DNA of 53,795 nucleotides, taken from NCBI GenBank assembly GCA_938045275.1, contig CALIMV010000320.1, forward strand, positions 1-53,795. Reading direction: 5' to 3'. The notes beneath the pieces were generated by a model. That model did not search any database. It saw only the letters and a list, made by a program, of their open reading frames with translations, and was not told the origin of the DNA. The stretch comes from an uncultured Granulosicoccaceae bacterium (GTDB lineage: Bacteria; Pseudomonadota; Gammaproteobacteria; Granulosicoccales; Granulosicoccaceae). Position 1 is the first letter of the stretch. Every line of letters starts with the position of its first letter. Of this stretch, positions 1-9,971 are shown in pieces. A program made the translations under genes and the position numbers.

Positions 1-2
1 CA

Positions 3-2036
3 TCCGCTCAGTATTCCATAGCTCAGGATATACCTAACACCCCAGTGATTAACGCTTTGGCGCAAAGCGGTATTGTGTTTGATAATGCCTGGGCAACACC
101 ATCTTGCACAACAACCCGTGGGTCAATAATAAGTGGGCAGCACGGTGTTAATAGTGGCGTGACCACCACGCCGTCATTATTGGATACAAACACATTGACA
201 CTGCAGCGCTATCTTGGAAATAACAGTACAGTGAATTACGCAACAGCTGTTGTTGGAAAATGGCATTTGGCCGGAGGTAATGCTGAGGGTCAGTTAACAC
301 ACCCAAATGAAGTTGGTGTTGATTATTATGCAGGCAACATCAGCGGCACACTGGACGATTACAATAACTGGCCACTGAATATCAATGGAACTCAGTCTGA
401 CTCAAATACGTATCACACCACTAAGGTAACTGATCTTGCCATTGATTGGATTGCACAGCAAACTACATCGTGGTTTATGTGGCTTGCCTATGTTAGCCCA
501 CATTCACCGTTTCATTTGCCACCGGATAATTTGCATAGTCAAACGCTGTCGGGCACACAGGCTGACATTGACGATAATACGAGGGCTTATTATCTGGCAG
601 CCATTGAAGCCATGGACACAGAAATTGGACGACTTTTAAACTCCATACCTGAAGATGAATTGGAAAACACACTAGTTGTATTCATTGGCGACAATGGCAC
701 ACCACGAGCTGTAATAGACACGGCTGCCTATGAGCGGTCTCACGGCAAGAATTCACTGTATGAGGGTGGTATACGTGTGCCGATGGTGGTAGCCGGGAAA
801 GGTGTGACGCGAATCAATGAGCGCGAATCCGCTTTGGTGAATTCAGCAGATCTCTTTCCGTCAGTGGTTGAGGCTGCAGGTTTATCAATTCCGTTGCAAC
901 TTGATGGCCAAAGCTTTTACGCTTTGCTCTCTGACCCCGGCGCTGCTTCTCGTGAATTTAATTACAGTGAATTTGTAGACAGCAGTGCAAATGGGTGGAC
1001 TGTCAGAAACGATGAATACAAATTAATTGTGTATGCTGATGGCACCCGCGAACTGTACAACCTGATAAGCGACCCTCGAGAGGTCAGTAATCTTATTTCT
1101 CAGGATCAACTGTACAGTGCGGAGATTGCCGCTTTAGAAACCTTTGGTGCTTCTGTTCGCAATCAGGAAAACACCGATCAAGCCGATAGTGAAATTAACA
1201 TAACGAACGCAATCCTGGTTAATCAATCACCTCGTTGTTCTGATTATGTAAATACATACACATCCAGCGCAACTGATATTTCGAACAACGCAGTATTTAA
1301 CGGTAATCTTGAAATCACTGTTGATGCCAGCCAATGCGTGTTCAATTCAAACGCCATTCCGAATCATGATTTTAATGATGGCAGCAATGGGTTTCCGAAT
1401 AATGTATCTGAACAGGTTGATCAGTACCGTGTGCCTGTTTCACCCCAATTGGCACCAGAAAAAACGGCACTTTCTCTGCAAGTTGACAATGCAATTATGC
1501 TTAATGGGGTTAAAGTTGATATTCTGGCTGCAGGTTGCTTTGGTGTTGGTAATGGAAAGGTCGGTTGTTCCGATTCAACACAAGCCTGGCGGTATGATCC
1601 CATGAGCCCGGCAGCGGGTTTTAACGTGGATTCTCACAATGCACACGCACAATCTGATGGTACCTACCATTATCATGGTGAGCCAAAGGCTTTGTTCTCT
1701 TCAACTGAGCTTGCAGTTTCACCGGTTGTAGGATTTGCCGCAGATGGCTTTCCGATATACGGTAGTTTTATTGATGATAATGGTACTGTCAGAAAAGTAC
1801 AGTCCAGCTATCGTTTGAAATCCGGGGCTAGACCTACTGGTGAAGGAGAACCAGGTGGAAACTATGATGGTACATTCAGGGACGATTACGAATACGTTGC
1901 AGGCTTAGGAGACCTCGATGAATGTAATGGCATGTCATTCGGTGATGATTATCGTTACTACATAACCGACGAATACCCTTATGTACTCGGTTGTTTCAGC
2001 GGTACTCCGGATGAGTCCTTCACCAAGGGGCGATAA
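3..2036 (+). CDS. Sulfatase fused to C-terminal YHYH domain (5' end outside window)
   Basis: The frame is open to the left edge, so the true start is upstream; a GTG at 45 is only an internal codon. The N-terminal half is an alkaline-phosphatase-fold sulfatase: the nucleophile Cys is encoded at 105-107 in a C-T-T-T-R core followed by a GQHG-type stretch, KWHL follows near 260, and the metal-binding GDNG is near 687. The usual C-x-P-x-R core has Thr in place of Pro. After about residue 400 the protein changes character. The last ~230 residues form a YHYH domain, with the YHYH motif at 1664-1675, GFAADGFPIYG near 1730-1765 and a DECNGM stretch near 1915. A sulfate-ester hydrolase acting outside the cytoplasm is likely; the substrate is unknown. 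The fusion is unusual. The sulfatase and YHYH families are seen directly; localisation is inferred because the signal peptide lies outside the window. Confidence 0.85.
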   Translation, partial: SAQYSIAQDIPNTPVINALAQSGIVFDNAWATPSCTTTRGSIISGQHGVNSGVTTTPSLLDTNTLTLQRYLGNNSTVNYATAVVGKWHLAGGNAEGQLTHPNEVGVDYYAGNISGTLDDYNNWPLNINGTQSDSNTYHTTKVTDLAIDWIAQQTTSWFMWLAYVSPHSPFHLPPDNLHSQTLSGTQADIDDNTRAYYLAAIEAMDTEIGRLLNSIPEDELENTLVVFIGDNGTPRAVIDTAAYERSHGKNSLYEGGIRVPMVVAGKGVTRINERESALVNSADLFPSVVEAAGLSIPLQLDGQSFYALLSDPGAASREFNYSEFVDSSANGWTVRNDEYKLIVYADGTRELYNLISDPREVSNLISQDQLYSAEIAALETFGASVRNQENTDQADSEINITNAILVNQSPRCSDYVNTYTSSATDISNNAVFNGNLEITVDASQCVFNSNAIPNHDFNDGSNGFPNNVSEQVDQYRVPVSPQLAPEKTALSLQVDNAIMLNGVKVDILAAGCFGVGNGKVGCSDSTQAWRYDPMSPAAGFNVDSHNAHAQSDGTYHYHGEPKALFSSTELAVSPVVGFAADGFPIYGSFIDDNGTVRKVQSSYRLKSGARPTGEGEPGGNYDGTFRDDYEYVAGLGDLDECNGMSFGDDYRYYITDEYPYVLGCFSGTPDESFTKGR

Positions 2037-2181
2037 ACCCAACTTCTGCTGTACGGGTGTTTGCGCTTTATTTTGGCTGTTGGATAATAACCAATATTGC
2101 TAGTCTATTTTAAGATTTACATAAGCATTCTGTGTAAGTAGTGTTAGAATTTTCGTCATGACATCCGGAGGGCAGGCGCCT

Positions 2182-3357
2182 ATGATGTATCCCACTGACG
2201 AAAACATCACAATCGACCAGCTTGTACTCGACCCCTATCCAATCTACCGGCGCTTGCGGGCCGAATCGCCTGTGGTCTCCGTGCCTGCAGTGGGCCGCAT
2301 TTTAATAACTAAAGCTGCGGATACTCAAAAAATAAAAATGAACCCTGAGCTGTTCAGCTCTGATGATCCGAATACACCAATGGAGCGCGCTTTTGGTGCA
2401 AAAACTTTGATGAGACGCGACGGTGAGGACCACATGCGGCTCCGTCAAGCCATGATGCCGTCAATGTCACCAGGGCAGGTAAAGCGAGTCTGGTCAGAGC
2501 AGATCGAATCAGTTGCTACTGAATATATTGATCGGCTACCGAAAGGCAGGAAAATAGACTTTTTCACCGAATTTGCAGGCCCATTTTCTGCCCGATGTGT
2601 TGCCATTGTTTTAGGAATACCGAGTGCATCAGATGCTGATATTCAACGCTGGTCTCAGGTGTTAATCGATGGTGCGGGAAATTTTGGTGGGATACCTGAA
2701 TTGTTTGAGAAAACAGATGATGCGAATAGGGAAATGGATGAGTGCATAGCACATTCAATAAAAACCCGGGACTCAACCTTTGAATTTAGTGCGCTTGGTA
2801 TTCAAACGAGTGCTGCTGACCCCATTGAGTACGAACACATTGTGTCGAATATTAAAATAGCGATTGGCGGTGGCATCAATGAGCCAAGAGACTCAATCAT
2901 GACAACATTGTTCGGGTTGTTGACCAACCTGGACCAGCGCGACGCAATTATCGAAAAGCCGGAATTGTTTGGTCAGGCGTTTGAAGAATCGGTGCGTTGG
3001 GTAGCGCCTATTCAGGTTAGTTCAAGGCGAGTCACCGACAACACCCAAATTAGAGGGTTTGATATACCCAAAGGTAAAGTGGTAATGACAATTCAAGCGT
3101 CGGCAAATCATGATGAAGATGTTTACGAAGATGGGCATAAATTCAATATCTTTAGAAAGAACAAGCGTCATCAAGCTTTTGGTAACGGCCCGCATTTCTG
3201 CATGGGCACGCATTTATCTCGCCGAATGATTGCCGATATTGCTTTGCCAATGCTGTTTGATCGATTCCCGAACATGGAATTACCTGACCCGTCCGAAGTT
3301 AAATGGCGTGGATTTGGTTTTCGTGGGCCGATTAATCTCCCACTGGTTCTAAATTGA
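2182..3357 (+). CDS. Cytochrome P450
   Basis: A bacterial class I type P450 of about 391 residues that would hydroxylate or dealkylate a small organic substrate using an external ferredoxin/reductase. The K-helix ExxR is present as EESVRW (near 2985-3002), and the heme-binding loop FGNGPHFCMG near 3178 supplies the Cys thiolate ligand. The I-helix reads GGGINEPRD rather than the common AGxxT, a variant seen in some bacterial P450 groups. An ATG at 2158 is in frame, but GGAGGG at 2167-2172 sits nine bases before ATG 2182, so I place the start there (MMYPTDEN). No ferredoxin gene lies beside it. It is 121-145 bp downstream of the sulfatase and may have its own promoter in that AT-rich gap. The family is certain; the substrate is unknown. 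Confidence 0.93.
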   Translation: MMYPTDENITIDQLVLDPYPIYRRLRAESPVVSVPAVGRILITKAADTQKIKMNPELFSSDDPNTPMERAFGAKTLMRRDGEDHMRLRQAMMPSMSPGQVKRVWSEQIESVATEYIDRLPKGRKIDFFTEFAGPFSARCVAIVLGIPSASDADIQRWSQVLIDGAGNFGGIPELFEKTDDANREMDECIAHSIKTRDSTFEFSALGIQTSAADPIEYEHIVSNIKIAIGGGINEPRDSIMTTLFGLLTNLDQRDAIIEKPELFGQAFEESVRWVAPIQVSSRRVTDNTQIRGFDIPKGKVVMTIQASANHDEDVYEDGHKFNIFRKNKRHQAFGNGPHFCMGTHLSRRMIADIALPMLFDRFPNMELPDPSEVKWRGFGFRGPINLPLVLN

Positions 3358-3640
3358 CAATAATCTCCGTCGGCCGGTTCAATATCAATTTCAAAATCAA
3401 GTGTACCGGTCTGCAATTTCCACCAGACTTTTTAGCCTTCGCTACTGTGCATCGCTTGTTATCGGGGCAATGCGAGTCGGGCAAAGCCAGATTATTCTTT
3501 ATATCTAGTTTGTAAATACCGGTGATAGCGCAGTTTCGGGCAAATCGCTGTGGATTGGATTAGACAATACTGCATTGTGCTGATAGGGTCAAAGCAGTAA
3601 AGGCGAGACCACACATGTTTTCAGCTGGAGGGTTAAACGT

Positions 3641-4663
3641 TTGATCTGGTATTTGGCGAGAAGAGCATTCTCGCTGTTGCTTGTTTTCCTTGGCCTGGCA
3701 ATCCTGATTTTCGTTATCGCCCGCATAGTACCGGGTGACCCTGCCCGAATCGCGTTGGGCCCGCTGGCGACCGCAAATCAAGTAGCGGAAATGCGCACGG
3801 AAATGGGGCTGGACTTGCCCTTTGTTCAGCAGCTTTGGAATTACCTTTCTGGCCTTGCGCGCGGAGACCTCGGCAAATCGCTTTTGACCAGTCGGGATGT
3901 AATGAGTGATATTCGCCACGCTCTACCTGCTACTTTCGAATTGGTTCTGTTTACCATCATTTTACAGATAGCGCTTTCTATACCGCTGGGAGTGCTCGCA
4001 GCGGTGTACAGAGACACCTGGGTAGATAACGTTACTCGAATCATTTCGCTGATCGGTGTGGTCACACCCGGATTTGTGCTGGCAATAATTCTGCAACTCA
4101 TAGCCAGCTATCACTTGACCTTTTTCCCAATAACCGGACGTCTTGATACTGCGCTGAATTTTAAAGCGGATACAACCGGGTTATTGTTAATCGACTCAAT
4201 TCTGGCTGGGCGTTGGGATGTCTGGACAGATGCACTACGACACTTACTGTTACCTTCTCTTGCACTGGCAGCTGCCGGCGTGGGGCAGGTCATGCGCATT
4301 ACTCGTTCTTCAATGATCGAAGTAGCTAACCGAGATTTCATAGAAGCCTCGCGTGCCTATGGTATTCCTGAGCGGGTTATTACCTTTCGCTATATGTTGC
4401 GTCTTGCTTGTGTTGCGCCACTGACTATTCTCGGGCTCGAGTTTGCATCGCTTATTGGAAACGCCTTTATTGTTGAATTCGTTTTCGGCTGGCCCGGGAT
4501 AGCAAGTTATGGTGTTCGCACAATTTTACACAAAGACCTTAATGCAGTGATCGGTGTTGTATTGGTCTCTGGTGTCTTTTTTGTGGTGATGAATCTGTTT
4601 ATTGACGTCTTGCTTGGCATTATCGATCCGAGACACAGGATGCGTGAGGCATCAAATACATGA
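3641..4663 (+). CDS. Peptide/opine/nickel-type ABC transporter permease (DppB-like)
   Basis: Inner-membrane permease of the DppB/OppB family, 340 residues, with the family-typical N-terminus (a hydrophobic helix ending in RIVPGDPAR) and the cytoplasmic EAA-type loop around EASRAYGIPERVI that contacts the ATPase. The start is a TTG at 3641, supported by GGAGGG at 3627-3632 with eight-base spacing; no better ATG lies upstream in frame. It opens a + strand operon: its last codon overlaps the next permease by ATGA. The 283-bp gap before it (3358-3640) carries no convincing gene and presumably holds the operon promoter. Downstream hydantoinase-like and DUF917 genes suggest a cyclic amide or peptide-like substrate, which is inference. 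Confidence 0.93.
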   Translation: MIWYLARRAFSLLLVFLGLAILIFVIARIVPGDPARIALGPLATANQVAEMRTEMGLDLPFVQQLWNYLSGLARGDLGKSLLTSRDVMSDIRHALPATFELVLFTIILQIALSIPLGVLAAVYRDTWVDNVTRIISLIGVVTPGFVLAIILQLIASYHLTFFPITGRLDTALNFKADTTGLLLIDSILAGRWDVWTDALRHLLLPSLALAAAGVGQVMRITRSSMIEVANRDFIEASRAYGIPERVITFRYMLRLACVAPLTILGLEFASLIGNAFIVEFVFGWPGIASYGVRTILHKDLNAVIGVVLVSGVFFVVMNLFIDVLLGIIDPRHRMREASNT

Positions 4664-5568
4664 GCGCTTTGATACCTGACAAACCTGGTGAAGCTGCGCA
4701 CAATGCGATCGATACTGCGCGCCACTTAAGCGGTGGACAGATGGCGTGGTATCGATTCTCTCGCAACCCTGCTGCCCTCATAGGTGCAACGATTGTCATT
4801 TCGGTTTTTTTCGCAGCCATATTTGCACCGTGGCTTTCTCCACACCCCGAATCGGCTGGTGCCCATGTAGATTTCATGAATCGGCATTCAGCTCCTGACG
4901 CTCAATTCTGGTTCGGCACCGACAATGTCGGTCGCGATATATTTACTCGCGTACTGTATGGCTACCGAGTGTCGCTCGGCATGGTTGTCGGCGTACTCGG
5001 TGTTGCGGTTCCTCTGGGTGTTGTTCTCGGTCTTGTTGCCGGTTATTTTGGCGGGCGTACTGGATTCATCGTAATGCGATTCACCGACATTATGCTTGCT
5101 ATTCCGCCGCTTGCAATGGCGTTGGCTATTACAGCTGTGTTGTCTCCGAACCTGATTAACGCCATGATAGCGATTACTCTGCTGTGGTGGACTTGGCATA
5201 CGCGCCTAATCTATCGCATCGTTCGAGCACAAATGAATGAAGATTATGTGGAAGCGTCCAAACTGGCTGGAGCCAGTCACTTTCATATTATGTTTAGGGA
5301 ACTCTTGCCAAATTGCATTTCAGCTATTTCTGTAAAGATAACGCTCGATGCCGGCTTCGTTATTTTATTTGGGGCGGCACTTTCTTTCTTAGGTCTGGGA
5401 ATTCAACCACCAACACCAGATCTGGGCACAATGGTCAGCACAGGATCAGAATATCTTCCAGAGCATTGGTGGGAAGCTTTAATGCCTGGTCTTGCCATTC
5501 TGTACGCAATACTCGGATTTAATTTGCTCGGCGATGGACTTCGAGACATGATGGATGTCGAACTTTGA
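4660..5568 (+). CDS. Peptide/opine/nickel-type ABC transporter permease (DppC-like)
   Basis: The second permease of the importer, 302 residues, of the DppC/OppC family. It has the long N-terminal cytoplasmic stretch before the first membrane helix, the conserved FGTDNVGRDIFTR segment and the EASKLAGASHFHIMFRELLPN loop that couples to the ATPase. The ATG at 4660 overlaps the upstream stop (ATGA), consistent with translational coupling and 1:1 assembly with the DppB-like partner. The end overlaps the ATPase gene by 14 bases if that gene starts at 5555. Confidence 0.93.
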   Translation: MSALIPDKPGEAAHNAIDTARHLSGGQMAWYRFSRNPAALIGATIVISVFFAAIFAPWLSPHPESAGAHVDFMNRHSAPDAQFWFGTDNVGRDIFTRVLYGYRVSLGMVVGVLGVAVPLGVVLGLVAGYFGGRTGFIVMRFTDIMLAIPPLAMALAITAVLSPNLINAMIAITLLWWTWHTRLIYRIVRAQMNEDYVEASKLAGASHFHIMFRELLPNCISAISVKITLDAGFVILFGAALSFLGLGIQPPTPDLGTMVSTGSEYLPEHWWEALMPGLAILYAILGFNLLGDGLRDMMDVEL

Positions 5569-7273
5569 TATGAGTAATCTCATTCTTGACATCAGTGATC
5601 TTAATATCGGTTTTTCAACCTATGGGCAGTACAAACAGGTTTTGCACGACGTCAGCCTGCAAGTAGGTGATGGTGAAAGAGTTGCGCTGATTGGTCAATC
5701 CGGGTCAGGTAAAACAGTCACCATGCGCGCCATCATCGGCACATTGCCTGTGCCTCCTGCAAAAATAACGTCAGGTTCCATTCTGTATCGGGATACGGAA
5801 CTGCTAACCCTGAACAAAAGAGATCGCAATAAGCTTAAGGGCACCGGCATTTCAATCATTTTGCAAGACCCGCTTTTATCGTTTAACCCTGTGCTGACGA
5901 TTGAGCGTCAGATGCGTGATGTTATCCGCTATGCCGATGTACGATTGGGTCGTAAGCGCAGTGCAAGCGAACACCAGTCCATTATGCAGTCCACATTACG
6001 CAAAGTGCAGCTGGCTGACACAGATAGAATTCTGAAAGCGTACCCAATGCAACTGTCGGGCGGAATGCGCCAACGCGTATTGATCGCCTTGTCACTGCTT
6101 AACAACCCCAAGCTGCTGATTGCTGATGAGCCTGGTACTGCACTTGATGTGACCACACAACAAGAAATTCTGACCTTGCTCAATACGCTGGTAGCAGATG
6201 AAGGCTTGTCTTTATTGTTGATTACTCACAACCTGGGCGTGGTGCGCGAAACTGCGGACCGGGTATACGTGATGGAGCAAGGACATATTGTTGAGCACGG
6301 CACACTTGAACAGGTATTTGCAACTCCTGCCCATGAATACACTCGAAGGCTAATGGATAGCGTACCGCCACTTTATGGAAAACGGGTACGCACCGTTACC
6401 AATGAACATGATGTGCAGTCAGCAATACAGATTGACAATCTGTCTAAAGTATTTACGCGTAAAACCGGCTTGCTCAGAATGCAACGCGTAAACAACATCG
6501 CTGTGAATCAAACGACACTTGACATACATCACGGCGATATCTTTGGCATTGCCGGAGAGTCCGGATCGGGTAAGACGACGCTGGCTCGCATGCTGCTCGG
6601 TTTGTACGAACCCAGTGATGGCACTATTTCGTTTAATGGAGATTCTGTACAAGCACTCGCGGGTTCCGAAGCATTTCGTCGAAAAATACAAATTGTCTAC
6701 CAAAACCCTGGTTCTTCATTGAACCCTAAGAGAACAGTTGCTCAACAACTGTCGGTTCCGATGATATTCTCTGGAGAGCGCAAAACGGCCGTTGCATCGC
6801 GTGTCAAAGAACTGTTGAGCATGGTGGAATTACCCGAATCTTATGCATCAATGTATCCCCATGAGCTATCCGGTGGACAAAAACAACGTGTTGCCATCGC
6901 AAGAGCCCTGTCGGTTAAGCCAGAGATTTTGGTGCTTGACGAACCGACGTCAGCATTGGATGTACTAATACAAAACACAGTCATTGAACTTCTATTGCGT
7001 TTGCGTAAAGAATTTAACCTTACCTATATATTCATCTCCCACGACTTAAGTTTAATGCGAAATTTTTGTAATCGGGTCGCAATCATGTTTCGCGGCAGTA
7101 TTTGCGAACAAGGTGCTACAGAGAGTATATTCAGCAATCCGCAACATGCTTATACACGGGCGTTACTGAGTTCAATTCCCGTTATAAGTGATGAGGAAGC
7201 CACACAGAAACCGACAGTTACAGCAGCCGAAAAGGCCGCTGTGCTTGCCACTTCAACAGCAGTAAATCAGTGA
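5555..7273 (+). CDS. Fused dipeptide-type ABC ATPase (DppD-DppF double NBD)
   Basis: A single 572-residue protein carrying both nucleotide-binding domains of the importer, where many systems use two genes. The first domain has Walker A GQSGSGKT near residue 48, signature LSGGM near 168 and Walker B LLIADEP near 189. The second has GESGSGKTT near residue 334, LSGGQKQR near 438 and LVLDEP near 458. Both H-loops (ITHN, ISHD) are intact, so both ATP sites should be active. After the first domain comes the family-typical oligopeptide extension (ATPAHEYTRRLMDSVPPL). An alternative ATG at 5570 lies just after the upstream TGA; either start is possible. The C-terminus is Ala/Thr-rich. Confidence 0.93.
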   Translation: MSNFDMSNLILDISDLNIGFSTYGQYKQVLHDVSLQVGDGERVALIGQSGSGKTVTMRAIIGTLPVPPAKITSGSILYRDTELLTLNKRDRNKLKGTGISIILQDPLLSFNPVLTIERQMRDVIRYADVRLGRKRSASEHQSIMQSTLRKVQLADTDRILKAYPMQLSGGMRQRVLIALSLLNNPKLLIADEPGTALDVTTQQEILTLLNTLVADEGLSLLLITHNLGVVRETADRVYVMEQGHIVEHGTLEQVFATPAHEYTRRLMDSVPPLYGKRVRTVTNEHDVQSAIQIDNLSKVFTRKTGLLRMQRVNNIAVNQTTLDIHHGDIFGIAGESGSGKTTLARMLLGLYEPSDGTISFNGDSVQALAGSEAFRRKIQIVYQNPGSSLNPKRTVAQQLSVPMIFSGERKTAVASRVKELLSMVELPESYASMYPHELSGGQKQRVAIARALSVKPEILVLDEPTSALDVLIQNTVIELLLRLRKEFNLTYIFISHDLSLMRNFCNRVAIMFRGSICEQGATESIFSNPQHAYTRALLSSIPVISDEEATQKPTVTAAEKAAVLATSTAVNQ

Positions 7274-7280
7274 GGAAATT

Positions 7281-8822
7281 ATGTACCGAATAGGAATTGA
7301 TGTTGGCGGTACAAATACCGATGCAGTCATTATGGACGGCGATGCCATTGTTATTGGTGCCAAGTCGCCAACAACTGAAGATGTTATGTCCGGTGTTGTG
7401 CAAAGTCTGGAGAAAGTACTTGGTGACACTGGCATTAGAAAGTCGGAAATTACCGCTGTTATGATCGGCACAACGCATTTTACCAATGCTGTTGTTGAAC
7501 GACGAAATCTTACACAAACAGCTGCAGTGCGACTGTGTTTGCCCGCTGCTCAGTGTCTGCCGCCAATGGTGGACTGGCCGGATGATATTCGTGAGGCTGT
7601 AGGCGGAAACTACTGGATGGCAAAAGGCGGCAATGAATTTGACGGACGCAACATCTCGGAGTTGGATGAATCAGAGTTGAAAGACATTGCACGAATCATT
7701 GGTAAAAAGGGCATTGACACTATAGCGCTATGCTCGGTGTTCAGCCCGGTTAACGATGAAATGGAGAAACAAGCTCAAAGCATTATGCAAAGCGTGTTAC
7801 CGGAAGCGAACTTTACCTTGTCAAGCGAGATTGGCAGGCTTGGTATTCTTGAGCGTGAAAGCGCTGCCATAATGAATGCGTCGTTGTATCAGTTGAGTCA
7901 CCACACAGTCGGTGCTTTTGCAAAAGCGCTGAAGTCCATGGACTTGACTTGCCCTTATTATATAACGCAAAACGACGGCACTCTAATGAGTGCCGCGTTT
8001 GTTCAAGCCTATCCGGTTCTGACGTTTGCCAGCGGACCAACCAATTCGATGCGCGGTGCATCGTTTTTAACAGGCGAGCAAGATGCAATCGTAGTTGACG
8101 TCGGAGGAACGTCAACTGACGTGGGCTCTTTGGTTAAAGGTTTTCCTCGTCCGGCAAGCACAGCTGTAGATGTTGGCGGTGTTCGTACTAATTTTCGTAT
8201 GCCTGATGTGTTTTCCATAGCGTTGGGTGGCGGCACTATCATCAATACAGATAACGGCATTACCGTTGGTCCGCAGTCGGTGGGTTATCGGCTTAAAGAG
8301 AAAGCAAAAGTGTTTGGTGGCGACACCCTTACCAGCACTGATATTGCCGTTGGGCTTGGTATTGCAGATATTGGCGATGCAGCGGGTGTAAAAGAAATCG
8401 ATATGTCCGTACTGAACAGCATCAAGTCCAACATCGATGAAATGATTGTCAATGCGGTTGAGCGAATGCGAGTGTCTGCTGAGAAAATACCGGTATTGGC
8501 TGTAGGCGGTGGCAGCATATTGATACCTGACAAGGTAGGTGATCTGCCGGTTATACGACCCGATCACTTTGATGTGGCCAATGCCGTTGGGGCCGCCATC
8601 GGTCAGATTAGCGGTGAAGTAGATCGCATATTCAGCCTGGCGGAAAAATCTCGTGATGATGCACTGGCTGAAGCTCGCAAAGAAGCTACCCAGAAAGCGA
8701 TAGCTGCTGGAGCTAATCCGGATTCAATAGAATTGCTCGATCAGGAAGACGTGCCACTGGCCTACTTGCCAGGTAATGCGACACGGATACGTCTGAAAGT
8801 GGTTGGTGATTTGTATGGATAA
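7281..8822 (+). CDS. Hydantoinase/oxoprolinase-family protein (HyuA-like, short form)
   Basis: A 513-residue member of the hydantoinase A/oxoprolinase family, an ASKHA (actin/sugar kinase) fold whose members hydrolyse or carboxylate five-membered cyclic amides, often with ATP. The N-terminus has the signature DVGGTNTDAV; GTTHFTNAV follows near residue 65; a second phosphate-binding-like VDVGGTSTDVG lies near residue 273, and GGGTIINTDNG follows. It is shorter than full HyuA (~700 aa) and no HyuB partner is present; two DUF917 proteins follow instead, an arrangement common for this subfamily. ATG 7281 is preceded by GAGGA at about 7271-7275. The gene is seven bases after the transporter ATPase. 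Family is clear; hydantoin, thiohydantoin or oxoproline as substrate is inference. Confidence 0.88.
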   Translation: MYRIGIDVGGTNTDAVIMDGDAIVIGAKSPTTEDVMSGVVQSLEKVLGDTGIRKSEITAVMIGTTHFTNAVVERRNLTQTAAVRLCLPAAQCLPPMVDWPDDIREAVGGNYWMAKGGNEFDGRNISELDESELKDIARIIGKKGIDTIALCSVFSPVNDEMEKQAQSIMQSVLPEANFTLSSEIGRLGILERESAAIMNASLYQLSHHTVGAFAKALKSMDLTCPYYITQNDGTLMSAAFVQAYPVLTFASGPTNSMRGASFLTGEQDAIVVDVGGTSTDVGSLVKGFPRPASTAVDVGGVRTNFRMPDVFSIALGGGTIINTDNGITVGPQSVGYRLKEKAKVFGGDTLTSTDIAVGLGIADIGDAAGVKEIDMSVLNSIKSNIDEMIVNAVERMRVSAEKIPVLAVGGGSILIPDKVGDLPVIRPDHFDVANAVGAAIGQISGEVDRIFSLAEKSRDDALAEARKEATQKAIAAGANPDSIELLDQEDVPLAYLPGNATRIRLKVVGDLYG

Positions 8823-9903
8823 GGTCAGGAAAATAGAAGATCACGATCTTGATGCAATTGAAGTGGGAGCTGCCATACTCGGCACAGGCGGTGGTGGCAA
8901 CCCCTACATAGGAAAATGGCGGTGTCGTCTGCAACTGCGTCAGGGACGTCGAATAGACGTCATTCCACTCGATGAACTCGACGATGATGCGCTTGTTGTT
9001 TCGCTCGGAGGAATCGGTGCGCCAGTTGTCGGCGTTGAAAAAATTGAGCAGGGAGAGGAATGTCTACGAGCATTGCGGGCAATCGAACAGGAGCTGGATT
9101 GCACTGTCGACGCACTGATCTCATCGGAGATCGGTGGCGCTAATTCAATGGAGCCGATGCTCACTGCGGCGCAAGCCGGTATCCCGGTGGTTGACGGCGA
9201 TGGTATGGGACGCGCTTTTCCGGAAATGCAAATGACTACCTGGTCAATCTACGGGCACAAAAGTACACCTGCCGCTATGGCAGATGAAAAAAACAATATT
9301 GTCATTATTCGCGAAGCCAGAGATGAGCGCTGGGTTGAAACCATTGCGCGCGCAAACGTTGTGGCCATGGGGGCAGCAGCCGGTATTGCCGATGCGCCGA
9401 TGCGGGGCGCGTTTGTCAAAAAAAACGCTATTCCGTATACCATCACCCAGGCACTGTCATTGGGCAACACGGTTTTAGAAGCACAACGAAACAATCAGAA
9501 TCCGATTCAGGCGGTTATAGCGCATGAAAACGGTAAGCTGTTAATGACGGGTAAAATTATCGACCTGGAGCGGCACTTAAAGGGAGGCTTCGCCGTTGGC
9601 CAATTGAGCATCGAAGGGTTTGGCGAGAATCAAGGTGAGCTTGGTCAAATAGATTTGCAAAATGAGTTTCTGGTGTTTCGACGAAACGGGCAAGTGGAGG
9701 TGTGTGTACCGGATTTGATAGTGGTACTCGATGTTGATACAGGCTTACCCATTACAACTGAAGTTTTACGCTACGGTCAGCGCATCGCCATACTGGCACT
9801 ACCCAGTCACGATCTACTCAGAAGTCCTGAAGCGCTTGCCGTAGTCGGACCGGCAGCCTTTGGTTATCATGATGTGACGTTTAATCCGATGGAGCGCTAC
9901 TAA
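8815..9903 (+). CDS. DUF917 / S-methyl-thiohydantoin-desulfurase-like protein, copy 1
   Basis: A 362-residue DUF917 protein with the diagnostic N-terminal LGTGGGGNPYIG loop, an SEIGGANS segment and VDGDGMGRAFPE, then a C-terminal domain with the conserved PDLIVVLD and PITTE. To my recollection Pfam now names the family after S-methyl thiohydantoin desulfurase; this should be checked. The frame can extend to a TTG at 8803, but ATG 8815 overlapping the upstream stop (ATGGATAA) with a GGTGAT upstream is the likelier start. It is translationally coupled to the HyuA-like gene. It and the next gene are clearly tandem paralogues, and may form a hetero-oligomer (inference). Confidence 0.85.
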   Translation: MDKVRKIEDHDLDAIEVGAAILGTGGGGNPYIGKWRCRLQLRQGRRIDVIPLDELDDDALVVSLGGIGAPVVGVEKIEQGEECLRALRAIEQELDCTVDALISSEIGGANSMEPMLTAAQAGIPVVDGDGMGRAFPEMQMTTWSIYGHKSTPAAMADEKNNIVIIREARDERWVETIARANVVAMGAAAGIADAPMRGAFVKKNAIPYTITQALSLGNTVLEAQRNNQNPIQAVIAHENGKLLMTGKIIDLERHLKGGFAVGQLSIEGFGENQGELGQIDLQNEFLVFRRNGQVEVCVPDLIVVLDVDTGLPITTEVLRYGQRIAILALPSHDLLRSPEALAVVGPAAFGYHDVTFNPMERY

Positions 9904-9971
9904 TGGAGCGCCATTAAAGTGCAAACATGTCCACATGAAGAAGCTCGCCAATCCAATGGAGAATTACTGGT

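Noticed and set aside
1309-1605. Alternate-frame ORFs inside the sulfatase and other genes
   Set aside because: They are shadows of longer genes with clear family motifs.
8803-8814. TTG start for the first DUF917 protein
   Set aside because: The ATG at 8815 overlapping the upstream stop and preceded by GGTGAT is more likely.
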